From Campylobacter concisus (GTDB lineage Bacteria > Campylobacterota > Campylobacteria > Campylobacterales > Campylobacteraceae), in NCBI RefSeq assembly GCF_002913225.1, contig NZ_PPAW01000031.1:1-49827 (forward strand): a stretch of DNA of 49,827 nucleotides, read 5' to 3'. The notes under the pieces were generated by a model. That model did no database searches, was not told the DNA's origin, and saw only the letters and a list, made by a program, of their open reading frames with translations. This document shows positions 16,301 through 24,110 of the stretch, piece after piece. Position 1 is the first letter of the stretch, and every line of letters starts with the position of its first letter. The position numbers and the translations under genes are program-made.

Positions 16301-16462
16301 ATCAGCACCGCTATATGTTGCAGTTACAGAGACAGTAGGCGGGGTAAGACTTGGATACTCCTCTATAGGAAGCCCCTTGATACCCATAAAACCTGCTATA
16401 ACTATGATGATAGATATAACAGTTGCAAATATCGGGCGGTTTATGAAAAATCTTGAAAACAT
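13337..16462 (-). CDS. cmeB: CmeB RND-family drug and bile efflux transporter
   Basis: Inner-membrane proton-driven pump of the AcrB/MexB type, 1041 residues, the usual length. The start MFSRFFINRPIFATVISIIIVIAGF is the typical first helix. The internal signature GIVVDDAIIVIENVER in the fourth helix carries the two Asp residues of the proton relay. Two large periplasmic loops and twelve helices follow the duplicated RND layout, with the second-half motif near GLAAKNAILIVEFA. It lies 10 bases after cmeA and overlaps cmeC. Equivalent to Cj0366c. Expression is likely set by CmeR acting at the operator upstream of cmeA. Confidence 0.95.
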   Translation of the reverse strand: MFSRFFINRPIFATVISIIIVIAGFMGIKGLPIEEYPSLTPPTVSVTATYSGADAQTIADSVASAIEDQINGVENMLYMQSTSSSAGTMNISVYFKIGSSSKQATIDVNNRVQAALSRLPQEVQNMGVTVRERSGSILQVVGFTNPNMNQVELYNYVNLNIADAIKRVNGIGDTVLIGNKEYSMRIWLKPDRLAQFKLTPSDVISQVKIQNSQYAAGKIGEQPSKGENPYVYSVVSEGRFKDPKQFGEILIKSEDGTVVKLKEVATVELGAASYASEAMLNGKPAVPLLLFLQNDANALATAEAVKAKLEELKKTYPVGLEHTIAYNPTEFITVSIDEVIKTFVEAMVLVLIVMYFFLKSFRATIIPMLAVPVSIIGTFGGLYVMGFSINLITLFALILAIGIVVDDAIIVIENVERILHEDKEISVKDATFKAMEEVQTPVISIVLVLCAVFVPVSFMEGFVGVIQKQFALTLVVSVCISGFVALTLTPALCAVMLKKQESKPFWIVQKFNDFFDFSTRLFTAGVEKILKHVIISFIVIGIMGFATYGLFQKVPKGLVPSEDKGALMVITSLPPSTNMLKTKEEVKSISNAILSNPNVEFTMGFAGYDMLASSLRENSAISFVKLKDWNERKGATDGADALVGQFNGMLWGSKNSMTFVVNVPPIMGLSMTGGFEMYLQNKSGKSYNEIEADARKVTAAANARPELTGVRTTLETNYRQFKITVDKEKARLFGVSESEIFSTIAASFGSYYINDFNLAGKSYRVYARASDNFRNNPEDLRKIFVRSYEGGMVPLNSVATLTRSIGPDIVDRFNLFPAAKIMGDPKPGYTSGDAIRAIQEVVNDTLSSDEYAISWAGTAYQEVNSQGTGTVAFIFGMVFVFLILAAQYERWLIPLAVITAVPFAVFGSLLAVWIRGLTNDIYFEIGLLLLIGLAAKNAILIVEFAMQERESGKSIFESAVNAAKLRFRPIVMTSIAFTLGVFPMVISTGAGAASRHSLGTGVVGGMIASTTIAIFFVPMFYYLLENLNEKYWKKGAKKDEK

Positions 16463-16472
16463 CTATCTGCCT

Positions 16473-17630
16473 TTACTTGCTACTTGTAGCGTTTGCATCT
16501 TTGTTTAAGAAATTTGCGCTTAAGTCTTTATCAGTTTCAACTGGTGCGCCAACTCCGATTTTAAGGAAGTTACTAACTATTATCTTATCGCCCTCTTCAA
16601 GGCCCTCAGTCACTACGACCATATCCTTTGTTTGGTAGCTAGTTTTTACATTTTTTTGGCTTACTTTGCCATCTTTTACGACTAAAACATAAGTGTTTGT
16701 AGCGCTTTGCTGAAGGGCAACTTGAGGGATGTTAAAGGCATTTTTTTGCACAAATCCACTCATCTTTATATGACCAAACGCACCTGGTAAAATTTTACCT
16801 TCGCTGTTATCAAAGCTAGCCTTTGCCAAAACGCTGCCAGTCGCGGTATTTACGACATTATCTATAAATGTCACTTTGCCAGTGAAATTTTCATTGTTTA
16901 AATTTAAGATAGCCTCGCTATTTAGTTGCTGCCAAGCGCCGTTATCTAAATTTGCTTTTCTGCTTAGATTATCCACGTCTGCGATGTAAAAGTCAGCCTC
17001 GATCGGATTTATCTTTGTTAGTCTTACAAGCTGGGTTTGGCTTGCTGTTACAAGTGAGCCAACATCTACTTTATTATCGCCAACAACGCCGTCAAATGGA
17101 GCCGTGATAGTTGTATAGCCAAGATCGATCTTGGCATTTTTTAAAGTTGCTTTTGCGCTTACTAAAGTTGCATTTGCGATGTCATAAGCTGCAACGGCTG
17201 CGTCGTAGTCTTTTTGAGAGACTGCATTTTTCTTATAAAGGGCAGAAATTCTTTTAAACTCAGTCTGCGCATTTTTTAAATTTGCATTTGCCACGCCGAC
17301 AGCTGCGTCAAGCGAGTCAAAGCTAGCTTGATATTTTTCTGGATCTATCAAAAATAGCTTATCTCCAGCCTTTACCTTGTCGCCTGGCTTAAAAAACTGC
17401 TTTATGATCGTGCCGCTAACTTTTGGATAGATGATGACATCTTGGTTGCTAGTAACTGTGGCCGTGTAGTCAAAACTAATAGGCACATCTGCTTTTTGTG
17501 CAACGAAAATATCAACGTGAGATATTGGCATCTGGCGGCCTGCAGCAGCCTTTTTGTCGCCACTTTCAAAGCAGCCAGAAAATAAAAAAACGGCAGCTGA
17601 AAGCACAAGAAAACTTTTAAATTTCAACAT
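16473..17630 (-). CDS. cmeA: CmeA periplasmic membrane-fusion lipoprotein
   Basis: A 385-residue adaptor linking the pump CmeB and the channel CmeC. It begins MLKFKSFLVLSAAVFLFSGC, a lipoprotein signal with Cys20. A lipoyl-like half-motif follows (YPKVSGTIIKQFFKPGDKVKAGDKLFLIDP), then a helical hairpin (ANANLKNAQTEFKRISALYKKNAVSQKDYD), a second lipoyl half (ITAPFDGVVGDNKVDVGSLV) and a beta-barrel/membrane-proximal part. This is the standard order for AcrA-type proteins. First structural gene after cmeR; its promoter and operator lie in the 108-base gap. Equivalent to Cj0367c. Confidence 0.93.
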   Translation of the reverse strand: MLKFKSFLVLSAAVFLFSGCFESGDKKAAAGRQMPISHVDIFVAQKADVPISFDYTATVTSNQDVIIYPKVSGTIIKQFFKPGDKVKAGDKLFLIDPEKYQASFDSLDAAVGVANANLKNAQTEFKRISALYKKNAVSQKDYDAAVAAYDIANATLVSAKATLKNAKIDLGYTTITAPFDGVVGDNKVDVGSLVTASQTQLVRLTKINPIEADFYIADVDNLSRKANLDNGAWQQLNSEAILNLNNENFTGKVTFIDNVVNTATGSVLAKASFDNSEGKILPGAFGHIKMSGFVQKNAFNIPQVALQQSATNTYVLVVKDGKVSQKNVKTSYQTKDMVVVTEGLEEGDKIIVSNFLKIGVGAPVETDKDLSANFLNKDANATSSK

Positions 17631-17670
17631 AAAAACCCCTCTTAATTTTAAATTTTAATCCCAAATTTAG

Positions 17671-17692
17671 TTTTGTAATAATCATTACAAAA
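17671..17692. promoter_or_regulatory. CmeR operator (inverted repeat)
   Basis: TTTTGTAAT-AATC-ATTACAAAA: perfect 9-bp arms around 4 bases. The core TGTAATAATCATTACA (17674-17689) is nearly the 16-bp inverted repeat I recall for CmeR of C. jejuni (TGTAATAAATATTACA). It sits about 10-30 bases downstream of the predicted transcription start, where a bound TetR protein would block cmeABC. Confidence 0.85.
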
Positions 17693-17707
17693 TTTTAAAG
17701 GTCCCTG

Positions 17708-17736
17708 ACTATAACCAAAAATAAATTAAAAGTCAA
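17708..17736 (-). promoter_or_regulatory. sigma70-type promoter of cmeABC
   Basis: On the minus strand, TTGACT (17736-17731), a 17-base spacer, and TATAGT (17713-17708). Start of transcription is predicted near 17701, just upstream of the CmeR operator. It lies between the cmeR stop and cmeA. Confidence 0.75.
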
Positions 17737-17738
17737 TT

Positions 17739-18365
17739 TTACTTTTTAATGATGCCATTTAAAAATAACTCAACACACAAGGCAACGTGCTCTTCACGCT
17801 CCTTTTTGCTTAGTTTTGGCTCCTCGTCTAATATGAGGGCGTTGTAGTAATGTGACCCCTTTACATTTTCTATAAAGCATTTTGCAGCAAATTTTGCTGG
17901 AAATTTTGGATTAAGCTGGGCTTTTATCTCATCTCTTTCAAAGAAATTTATAAGCACAAGGTCAATCTTATTTAAAATTTGATCTAAAAATACCCTGCCA
18001 AGCTTGCCACCATTTTTAGAGCTCTCACTTATCATAGTCCTGCTAAGCAAGACGCTTTTTTTGGTGCAGACGATGGAGAAGATAATGGTTGCAAATTTGG
18101 TTAAAAACTCCTCTAAGCTATGAGAAATTTTAAGATCTATCTTCTCATCGATCTCTTTTATAAAGTCATCTATCTCTTTCTCGATGATCGCTTGAAAAAG
18201 CCCCTCTTTGTTCTCGAAAAATGTGTAAATGCTAGCAAGCGAGCCGCCGCTAATTGCGACGATATCGCTAAGGCTTGTCTTTTCGTAGCCATTTTTTAAA
18301 AATAGATCAAGCGCTGTTTTTACGATGAGTTCGTATCTTTTTTTGCCTTTTTCTGAGATCGCCAT
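17739..18365 (-). CDS. cmeR: CmeR, TetR-family repressor of the efflux operon
   Basis: A 208-residue regulator. The N-terminus (residues 8-55) has the TetR helix-turn-helix: RYELIVKTALDLFLKNGYEKTSLSDIVAISGGSLASIYTFFENKEGLF. The rest is a helical ligand domain, which in this family binds bile salts and related compounds. It lies upstream of cmeABC on the same strand, as in C. jejuni (Cj0368c), with its operator in the intervening gap. Ligand binding should release the operator and raise efflux. The length is close to the ~210 residues of known CmeR. Confidence 0.9.
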   Translation of the reverse strand: MAISEKGKKRYELIVKTALDLFLKNGYEKTSLSDIVAISGGSLASIYTFFENKEGLFQAIIEKEIDDFIKEIDEKIDLKISHSLEEFLTKFATIIFSIVCTKKSVLLSRTMISESSKNGGKLGRVFLDQILNKIDLVLINFFERDEIKAQLNPKFPAKFAAKCFIENVKGSHYYNALILDEEPKLSKKEREEHVALCVELFLNGIIKK

Positions 18366-18395
18366 TTAAATTCCTGCTAAATTTTTGTCATTTTA

Positions 18396-19721
18396 TCATC
18401 TTTTAGGATATATAAAAGTGCTAGCTCTTTGCACGCTGATAGTTGGCTCGTCAGTGGCGCAAGCTCTTATATTTATATGTTTTAAAAGATCTTTTTCGCT
18501 TGTGTTTTCATTTTTTGATTTTAGCGTGACGATGACCTTTTGTTTTGCGCCAGCTTTTAGCGTAAAAGGCCTATTTGGACGCGAAATTTCTATGCTTTTA
18601 TCATCTATCTCAAAGAAAAATGTATGCTCTTTGTTTTGGGTGTTTTGCACCAAAAAGACGTAAGAATTTTCAACTTCACCTTGATCTAAAACCTTGTAAA
18701 GTTCGCTAGTTCTATTTATATTTAAAAGCATGTTCTCTTTTTTACCACTCATCAGCGCAGCAGCTACTAAGACAATGCATAAAATGACAAGATAGGCAAC
18801 CGTTCTAAATCTAAAAATTTTCACCTTTTTATTTTCATTTTGAGAATTTATACTTCTCCACTCTATAAGCGAGCTCTCGTTAAAATGCCCCATCACTTTA
18901 GCGCACGCATCGCTACATTCAAGGCAGTTTATACACTCAAGTTGCATGCCTTTTCTTATATCTATATGCGTCGGACATATCCTCACGCAGGCCTCGCAGC
19001 CAGTGCAAAGCGCGCCTTCTTCTTTTGGCTTTTTAAATTTCTCCCGGCCCTCATATATGATGCCACCTCGTTTTTGATTATAAATAACTTGTATCGTGTC
19101 GCTATCAAACATAACTGACTGCACCCTCGCATACGGGCAGACATAGACGCAGAAATTCTCTTTTAAAATGACCACGTCATAGACTAGCCAAGCAGCAATA
19201 CCAAGCCAAAATGCAAGTAAAATTTTATGCTCGCTTGGCTCACTTATATAGGCTAAAAAATCAAACGGCGGCACAAAAAACCACATAAAATTTGCAGCTA
19301 TTATAAGGGCTAAAACAGACCAAATTCCAACAGCTATTGCACGTTTTAAAATTTGACCTTGTGGCTCATTTTGTTTGTTTTGGATATTTTTTCTGATCTT
19401 TAAAATTTTAGTCTGTAAAAGGTCACGAAAGACTGTTCTAAAAATGGTCTGCGGACAGCTCCAACCGCACCAAACGCGCCCTGCAAGCGTCGTTAGGAAA
19501 AATATAGTCAAAAACAAAGTGATAAACAAAAACGGCATCAAATATAGCTCTTGCATATCAAATTTTGTAAAAAATAGATCAACTCTGCTCTTATCAAAAC
19601 TTAGCAAAAATAGCTGCGCGTCATTTATCCTAATAAATGGCAAAATAAATACAAATAACGTGATACAGGCAAAAAAAATGTAACGCCTCTTGGCGTAGCT
19701 AAAGTGAATATCCTTTGACAT
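18396..19721 (-). CDS. ccoG: CcoG, iron-sulfur membrane protein for cbb3 oxidase copper assembly
   Basis: A 441-residue member of the CcoG/FixG/RdxA family. Hydrophobic helices lie near residues 12-32 and 58-80, and later pairs near 120-190. A CGWSCPQ motif sits after the second helix. Two ferredoxin-type clusters follow at about residues 238-272 (CTGCEACVRICP and CINCLECSDAC), and the C-terminal ~110 residues form the immunoglobulin-like FixG domain. Family members reduce copper for delivery to cytochrome cbb3 oxidase. The gene lies just upstream of cmeR on the same strand (30-base gap). Matches Cj0369c in type and place. Confidence 0.9.
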   Translation of the reverse strand: MSKDIHFSYAKRRYIFFACITLFVFILPFIRINDAQLFLLSFDKSRVDLFFTKFDMQELYLMPFLFITLFLTIFFLTTLAGRVWCGWSCPQTIFRTVFRDLLQTKILKIRKNIQNKQNEPQGQILKRAIAVGIWSVLALIIAANFMWFFVPPFDFLAYISEPSEHKILLAFWLGIAAWLVYDVVILKENFCVYVCPYARVQSVMFDSDTIQVIYNQKRGGIIYEGREKFKKPKEEGALCTGCEACVRICPTHIDIRKGMQLECINCLECSDACAKVMGHFNESSLIEWRSINSQNENKKVKIFRFRTVAYLVILCIVLVAAALMSGKKENMLLNINRTSELYKVLDQGEVENSYVFLVQNTQNKEHTFFFEIDDKSIEISRPNRPFTLKAGAKQKVIVTLKSKNENTSEKDLLKHINIRACATDEPTISVQRASTFIYPKR

Positions 19722-19827
19722 GGTGAGCCTTTTTTTATTTTTTTGTGATTATACATTAAAACCGCTTTAAACCCATTTTTGCCCCTTTTCTAAGATATAT
19801 TTTTACAAATTTATTAAAGGAGCGTGC

Positions 19828-21303
19828 ATGATTTCTAGACGAAAATTTATAAAGACAAGTTTAGCAGCCACAACACTAGCTGCTTTAAATTTAGAGGCGT
19901 CAGCGAATGAGCCAAAATGGGATAAGGAATTTGACGTACTTATCGTTGGTAGCGGACTTAGCGCAAATGTAGCTGGCATAGTTTTGGCTGAGGCTGGACT
20001 AAAGGTAGCGCTGATTGAAAAGATGTCAAGACTTGGCGGTAACTCGGTTATTTCACAGCTTGACTTTGCATGCGTTGGATCAGACGAACAGGTAAATGCT
20101 GGCATAAAAGACTCCATAGAGCTCTTTGTCAAAGACCTAAACAAAGCTGGCAAGGGCTTTAACGACGTCGCTCAGTCTTTACGTATAGCTGAAAATTCAA
20201 AACGATCTTATGAATTTGTAAAGGCAAGAGGTGTTAAATTTGCTAGCAAACTAAAACATCTTGGCGGACATAGCGTAGCTAGAAGCTTAGAGACAGAGGG
20301 CGGTGGTGGAGCGTTTGTTCAGACTTTAAATTCGCACTTTGAAAGTAAAGGTGGGGCAAGTCTTAAGCGCGTAAAGGCTGATGAGATTATATTTGACGAA
20401 AGCGGCAAGGTAGCAGGCTTAAAGGTGAGAGAAGGGTATAAATTTGATAAGAGCTTGGCTGATGATGATCTGCAAAATACAGCAGGCGATGTCAAATTTT
20501 ACAAAGCAAATAAAGCTGTCATCTTTGCAAGTGGTGGATATTCGGCAGATAAGGCATTTAAAGCTGCTTAAAATCCAAGATTAGCTCTTGCTAAAACACC
20601 TTCAAATCCAGGTGCAACAGCTGGTGCTTTAAAGATGATGTTAGCAGTTGGAGCAACGCCTATCCAACTAAGTCTTGGCAGGTACTCTTTTGGTATCCCA
20701 ACTGAAGACCTCGTCTTTTCAATGATAGTTGATGGTAAAAACTCAAAAAGGTTTATGAATGAAGATGGCGACAGGCAGGGCTTATCGGATAAAATTTTAG
20801 AAAATATGCAAGATAATAACTCAGATAAATTTGCAGTGATAATCTTTGATGAGGTTGGTTTTGGAAGCAGTCACGATCCAAAAAGGCTAAATAAATTTGT
20901 AGAAGATGGAAAGATGAAGAAATTCCAAAATTTGGACGAACTAGCAAAAGAATTTGGGCTAAATTTAGAGGTTTTAAACAGCGAGATCAAGCGATATAAT
21001 GAAAATATAGAGAAAAAAGATGATAGTGACTTTAAAAAGGACCTTAGCAAGGTAAATCCTATCTTAAAAGCGCCATTTTACGGCATGCTAGCAGCTCCTG
21101 GCATAAGCTATACACCAGGCGGAGTAAGGGTTAGTTTAAATTTTGAGGTGCTAGGTTTAAAAGATAATATGCCTATTAAAAATTTATATGCCATAGGTGA
21201 GGCAACAGGCGGAATTCACGGCTATGCAAGGCTGACAAGCTGCTCTACACCAGACTGCATTAGCTCTGGTTTGATAGCTGCTGAGCATATTTTGAAAGCT
21301 TAA
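19828..21303 (+). pseudogene. Tat-exported flavocytochrome/fumarate-reductase-like flavoprotein with one stop codon
   Basis: One frame spans 19828-21303 (491 codons) but is cut by TAA at 20569-20571 inside ADKAFKAA-stop-NPRLALAKT. The usual residue there is Gln, so CAA to TAA is likely. The start MISRRKFIKTSLAATTLAAL is a twin-arginine signal. FDVLIVGSGLSANVAGIVLAEAGLKVALIEK is the FAD-binding motif, and GGIHGYARLTSCSTPDCISSG near the end is the catalytic/FAD region of the FAD_binding_2 family, which reduces fumarate, urocanate or similar acceptors in the periplasm. AAAGGAG (19818-19824) precedes the ATG. A restart ATG at 20635 gives only the distal half. It is inserted between genes that are neighbours in C. 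jejuni. Confidence 0.85.
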
Positions 21304-21320
21304 ATTTATAAAAAACAGAC

Positions 21321-21326
21321 TATACT
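21321..21326 (+). promoter_or_regulatory. likely -10 box of rpsU
   Basis: TATACT lies 36 bases before the TTG start of rpsU in an AT-rich gap. Campylobacter sigma70 promoters often lack a -35 box, and none is clear here. Confidence 0.4.
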
Positions 21327-21361
21327 CACGGCTTATTTTAATCTGAAAGGTGGTGAGGACG

Positions 21362-21574
21362 TTGCCTGGTATTAAGGTACATCCTAACGAGTCATTTGAC
21401 GAGGGTTACAGAAAGTTTAAAAAACAAACTGACCGTAACTTAGTCGTTACTGAAGCAAGAGCTAGACGCTTCTTTGAGCCTAAAACTGAGATCCGCAAGA
21501 AACAAAAAATTGCAGCTCGCAAGAAAATGCTTAAACGTCTTTATATGCTTAGACGCTACGAGTCAAGACTCTAA
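21362..21574 (+). CDS. rpsU: 30S ribosomal protein S21
   Basis: A 70-residue, strongly basic protein of the small subunit: [21 protein letters not shown], then ARRFFEP, and [18 protein letters not shown] at the end. The frame can be extended to GTG 21350, but the TTG at 21362 is the true start: conserved S21 proteins of epsilonproteobacteria begin M-PGIKV, and AGGTGGTGAGG sits directly before it. It has its own promoter-like box upstream and a clear terminator downstream, so it is transcribed separately. Equivalent to Cj0370. Confidence 0.93.
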   Translation: MPGIKVHPNESFDEGYRKFKKQTDRNLVVTEARARRFFEPKTEIRKKQKIAARKKMLKRLYMLRRYESRL

Positions 21575-21581
21575 AACCAAG

Positions 21582-21606
21582 ACAAAGGGAGCTTTGCTCT
21601 CTTTGT
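21582..21606 (+). terminator. rho-independent terminator of rpsU
   Basis: ACAAAGGGAGC, loop TTT, GCTCTCTTTGT: 11-bp stem with one G-T pair, followed by TTAACTCTTCTTTT. It starts 7 bases after the rpsU stop. Confidence 0.7.
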
Positions 21607-21677
21607 TTAACTCTTCTTTTAGCCTTATTTTTTTATAATCAAAGCAATTTTTTTATTTTATTTTAAACGGAAATCCG

Positions 21678-22310
21678 ATGCAAAAGCTAGCTGTAAATGA
21701 AGCTGCAGAAATTTTAGGCATAACAAAAGAAGCAGTCTATAATAGAATCCGACGAGGCTCGTTGAAAACAGTCATTGAAAATGGCACAAAATTTGTCATC
21801 CTTGACGAGGAGCCAAGTAGCGAAAAACCCGCAAAAATTGCTTCAAAAAGCACAAAAACTAAATCCCAAAACGACGAGTTTGTAAGTTATTTGCTAAATG
21901 AGCTAAATGAGCTTAAGAGCTTAAATTTAAATTTGCAAGCCGACAAAGATAGGCTTTTTAAAGAAAAAGAGCAGATGCTCATCGAGCGAAAAAATGAAAT
22001 TTTGCAAATTTACAAGGATAGAGACGAGAAGCTCATGCAGTTTCTAAACGCCATGCAAAGGCCTCTTTTAGCACCTAAAAATGAAAGTGCCACAAGCGAA
22101 GTGGCGATAGATGCGCAGATAGAGGACGAGTCAAAATGGATAAATTTAAGCGAATATCTAAAGGAGTTAAATTTAAAGCCAAAAGCGACAAAAAAGATCA
22201 GTGAAAAGATAATAAAAGCGATACATCACTCCAAATTTATCAAATTTAAACGCGGCGTGATACTTGTTAGAAGACATAAAAATTTAAAAGAGTTGATAGG
22301 AGAGATATGA
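21678..22310 (+). CDS. helix-turn-helix, coiled-coil DNA-binding protein
   Basis: A 210-residue protein. Residues 1-45 (LAVNEAAEILGITKEAVYNRIRRGSLKTV) form an excisionase/MerR-like helix-turn-helix. Residues about 70-130 are a strong coiled coil (LLNELNELKSLNLNLQADKDRLFKEKEQMLIERKNE). The C-terminus (LSEYLKELNLKPKATKKISEKIIKAIHHSKFIKF) is basic. The combination suggests a dimeric DNA-binding factor, with target unknown. It overlaps the next gene by 4 bases (ATGA), heading a five-gene run that ends with yajQ. Confidence 0.72.
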   Translation: MQKLAVNEAAEILGITKEAVYNRIRRGSLKTVIENGTKFVILDEEPSSEKPAKIASKSTKTKSQNDEFVSYLLNELNELKSLNLNLQADKDRLFKEKEQMLIERKNEILQIYKDRDEKLMQFLNAMQRPLLAPKNESATSEVAIDAQIEDESKWINLSEYLKELNLKPKATKKISEKIIKAIHHSKFIKFKRGVILVRRHKNLKELIGEI

Positions 22311-22924
22311 AACACATCAAAAAAATAGCAACTTATGCTGCGGTTGGGGGATTTGGTGCCATTATCATGGCTGGACTTGCAGGTTGTGGAAGCGACGATG
22401 GCGGCAATGAAAATGCACTAAATGAAGTTGCGCAAAAAAACGGTGCCTTTGTTATCATCGAGGAGAGCGCACCTGGCGTTTATAAAATTTTAGAAGAGTA
22501 TCCAAGCACTGAAACGAGGGTCGTGCTAAAAGATATGAACGGCACTGAGCGCGTGCTAAGTAAAGACGAGATCGATAAACTTCTAGCTCAAGCAAACGCA
22601 AAGATCGACAATAACACTTCAAATTTGACAAGAACGAGCGACGCACAGCTAAGTAGCGGCGGACTAAGCCTTGGCGAGACTATCCTTGCTTCAGCAGCTG
22701 GCGCGATACTTGGTAGTTGGATAGGCAGTAAGCTCTTTGGTAACCAAAATTTCCAAGCAAATCGCCAAAGCACATATAAAAATCCAAGTGCTTACACAAG
22801 AAGTGTGGATAGCTTTAACAAGCAAAAAGCGGCAAATTCTGCTGCAAGAAGCAGTGGCGGTAAGAGTGGGTTTTTTGGTGGTGGCTCAAAGTCAAGCTCT
22901 AGCTCATCAAGCTTTGGAGGCTGA
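22307..22924 (+). CDS. UPF0323-family lipoprotein
   Basis: A 205-residue lipoprotein. The signal MKHIKKIATYAAVGGFGAIIMAGLAGCGSD has its lipid-modified Cys at residue 27. Residues 45-90 are a small compact domain (GAFVIIEESAPGVYKILEEYPSTETRVVL). A glycine-rich hydrophobic segment (ILASAAGAILGSWIGSKLFG) and a Ser/Gly tail (GGKSGFFGGGSKSSSSSSSFGG) follow. Content and position fit Cj0371, named UPF0323. The function is not firmly known; I recall a link to motility and virulence in C. jejuni but would not rely on it. It follows the DNA-binding gene with a 4-base overlap. Confidence 0.85.
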   Translation: MKHIKKIATYAAVGGFGAIIMAGLAGCGSDDGGNENALNEVAQKNGAFVIIEESAPGVYKILEEYPSTETRVVLKDMNGTERVLSKDEIDKLLAQANAKIDNNTSNLTRTSDAQLSSGGLSLGETILASAAGAILGSWIGSKLFGNQNFQANRQSTYKNPSAYTRSVDSFNKQKAANSAARSSGGKSGFFGGGSKSSSSSSSFGG

Positions 22925-22926
22925 AA

Positions 22927-24108
22927 ATGGTAAATTTAAGAAAAATCACCCCATTAAACAATGAATTTATGGAGAAAATAGGCTTTGCATGGCATACAGA
23001 TAACGATAACAGCTCATATATCGCTGATGAGATCGTGCAAGTAAGCGAAAAAGAGGCAAATGCCTACTATGAGGCTGCAAATGAGCTTTACGATATGTAT
23101 GTAAATGCCGCTCAGCACGTCATAGACAACAACCTTTTTCACGAGATAGGTATACCATTTAACCTTGTTGATATCATAAAAAATAGCTGGGAAAATGACG
23201 TTCATTGGCACCTTTACGGCAGGTTTGACCTAGCGGGTGGGCTTGATGGCAAGCCTATAAAGCTCATTGAGTTTAACGCCGATACGCCAACGGCAGTCTT
23301 TGAGACAGCGATCATCCAGTGGGCGATGCTAAAGCTAAATCACATGGACGAAGCAGCCCAGTTTAACGACCTTTACGAGTCGCTAAAGCAAAATTTCAAA
23401 CGCCTTATCACGCTTGGCGACGAGGATGCCGACTTTGACGATCTTTACGAGGATTGGGGGATACTATTTAGCAGTATCGCAGGCAGTATCGAGGACGAGC
23501 AGACCGTAAAACTACTGCAATACATCGCAAAAGAGGCTGGCTTTGAAACAGACTTTGCCTACGTTGACGAGGTCGTTTTCAATGATGACGAGGGTATTTT
23601 TAAAGGCGATGAAAATTTCGAGTACTGGTTTAAGCTTGCCCCTTGGGAGAGCATAGCGATCGACGAGGGCGAGCTGGCTCTCATACTCTCAAACATCATC
23701 AAAAACCAAAAAGCTATCATCATAAATCCAGCCTACACGCTGCTTTTCCAAAGCAAGGGGATTTTAAAAATCCTTTGGGATCTATATCCTAATCACCCTC
23801 TCTTGCTTGAAACCTCGAACGAGCCGCTAAAAGGCAAAAAATATGTGAAAAAGCCGGTATTTGGCAGAGAGGGCGCAAACGTCTCGATACACGATGAAAA
23901 CGGCGCACAAATAGCAAGTAACGACGGCGAATACGACTCAAACAAAGCCATCTATCAAGAATTTTACGAGTTTAATCAAGATGAGAGAGGCGAGAGCTAT
24001 CAAGCTGGCGTATTTTACGCTTATGAGGCGTGCGCTCTTGGATATAGAAAGGGCGGCAAAATTTTAGATAACTACTCTAAATTTGTAGGACATTTCATTA
24101 AGGACTAA
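22927..24108 (+). CDS. glutathionylspermidine synthase-family ATP-grasp ligase
   Basis: A 393-residue protein related to the synthetase half of E. coli Gss, and about the size of that domain alone; no amidase domain is fused. The signature RFDLAGGLDGKPIKLIEFNADTPTAVFET (residues ~98-126) carries the conserved E-N-A-D-T-P. KKPVFGREGANVSI near residue 311 is the ATP-grasp glycine-rich loop. It would join a polyamine or related amine to a peptide, but the true substrate in campylobacters is not known. It lies 2 bases after the lipoprotein gene and 2 before the dehydrogenase gene, in the same order as Cj0371-0373. Confidence 0.85.
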   Translation: MVNLRKITPLNNEFMEKIGFAWHTDNDNSSYIADEIVQVSEKEANAYYEAANELYDMYVNAAQHVIDNNLFHEIGIPFNLVDIIKNSWENDVHWHLYGRFDLAGGLDGKPIKLIEFNADTPTAVFETAIIQWAMLKLNHMDEAAQFNDLYESLKQNFKRLITLGDEDADFDDLYEDWGILFSSIAGSIEDEQTVKLLQYIAKEAGFETDFAYVDEVVFNDDEGIFKGDENFEYWFKLAPWESIAIDEGELALILSNIIKNQKAIIINPAYTLLFQSKGILKILWDLYPNHPLLLETSNEPLKGKKYVKKPVFGREGANVSIHDENGAQIASNDGEYDSNKAIYQEFYEFNQDERGESYQAGVFYAYEACALGYRKGGKILDNYSKFVGHFIKD

Positions 24109-24110
24109 GG

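Noticed and set aside
20635-21303. Separate gene starting at ATG 20635
   Set aside because: It is the same frame and the same domain as 19828-20568 and lacks the FAD-binding N-terminus, so it is the distal half of one interrupted gene.
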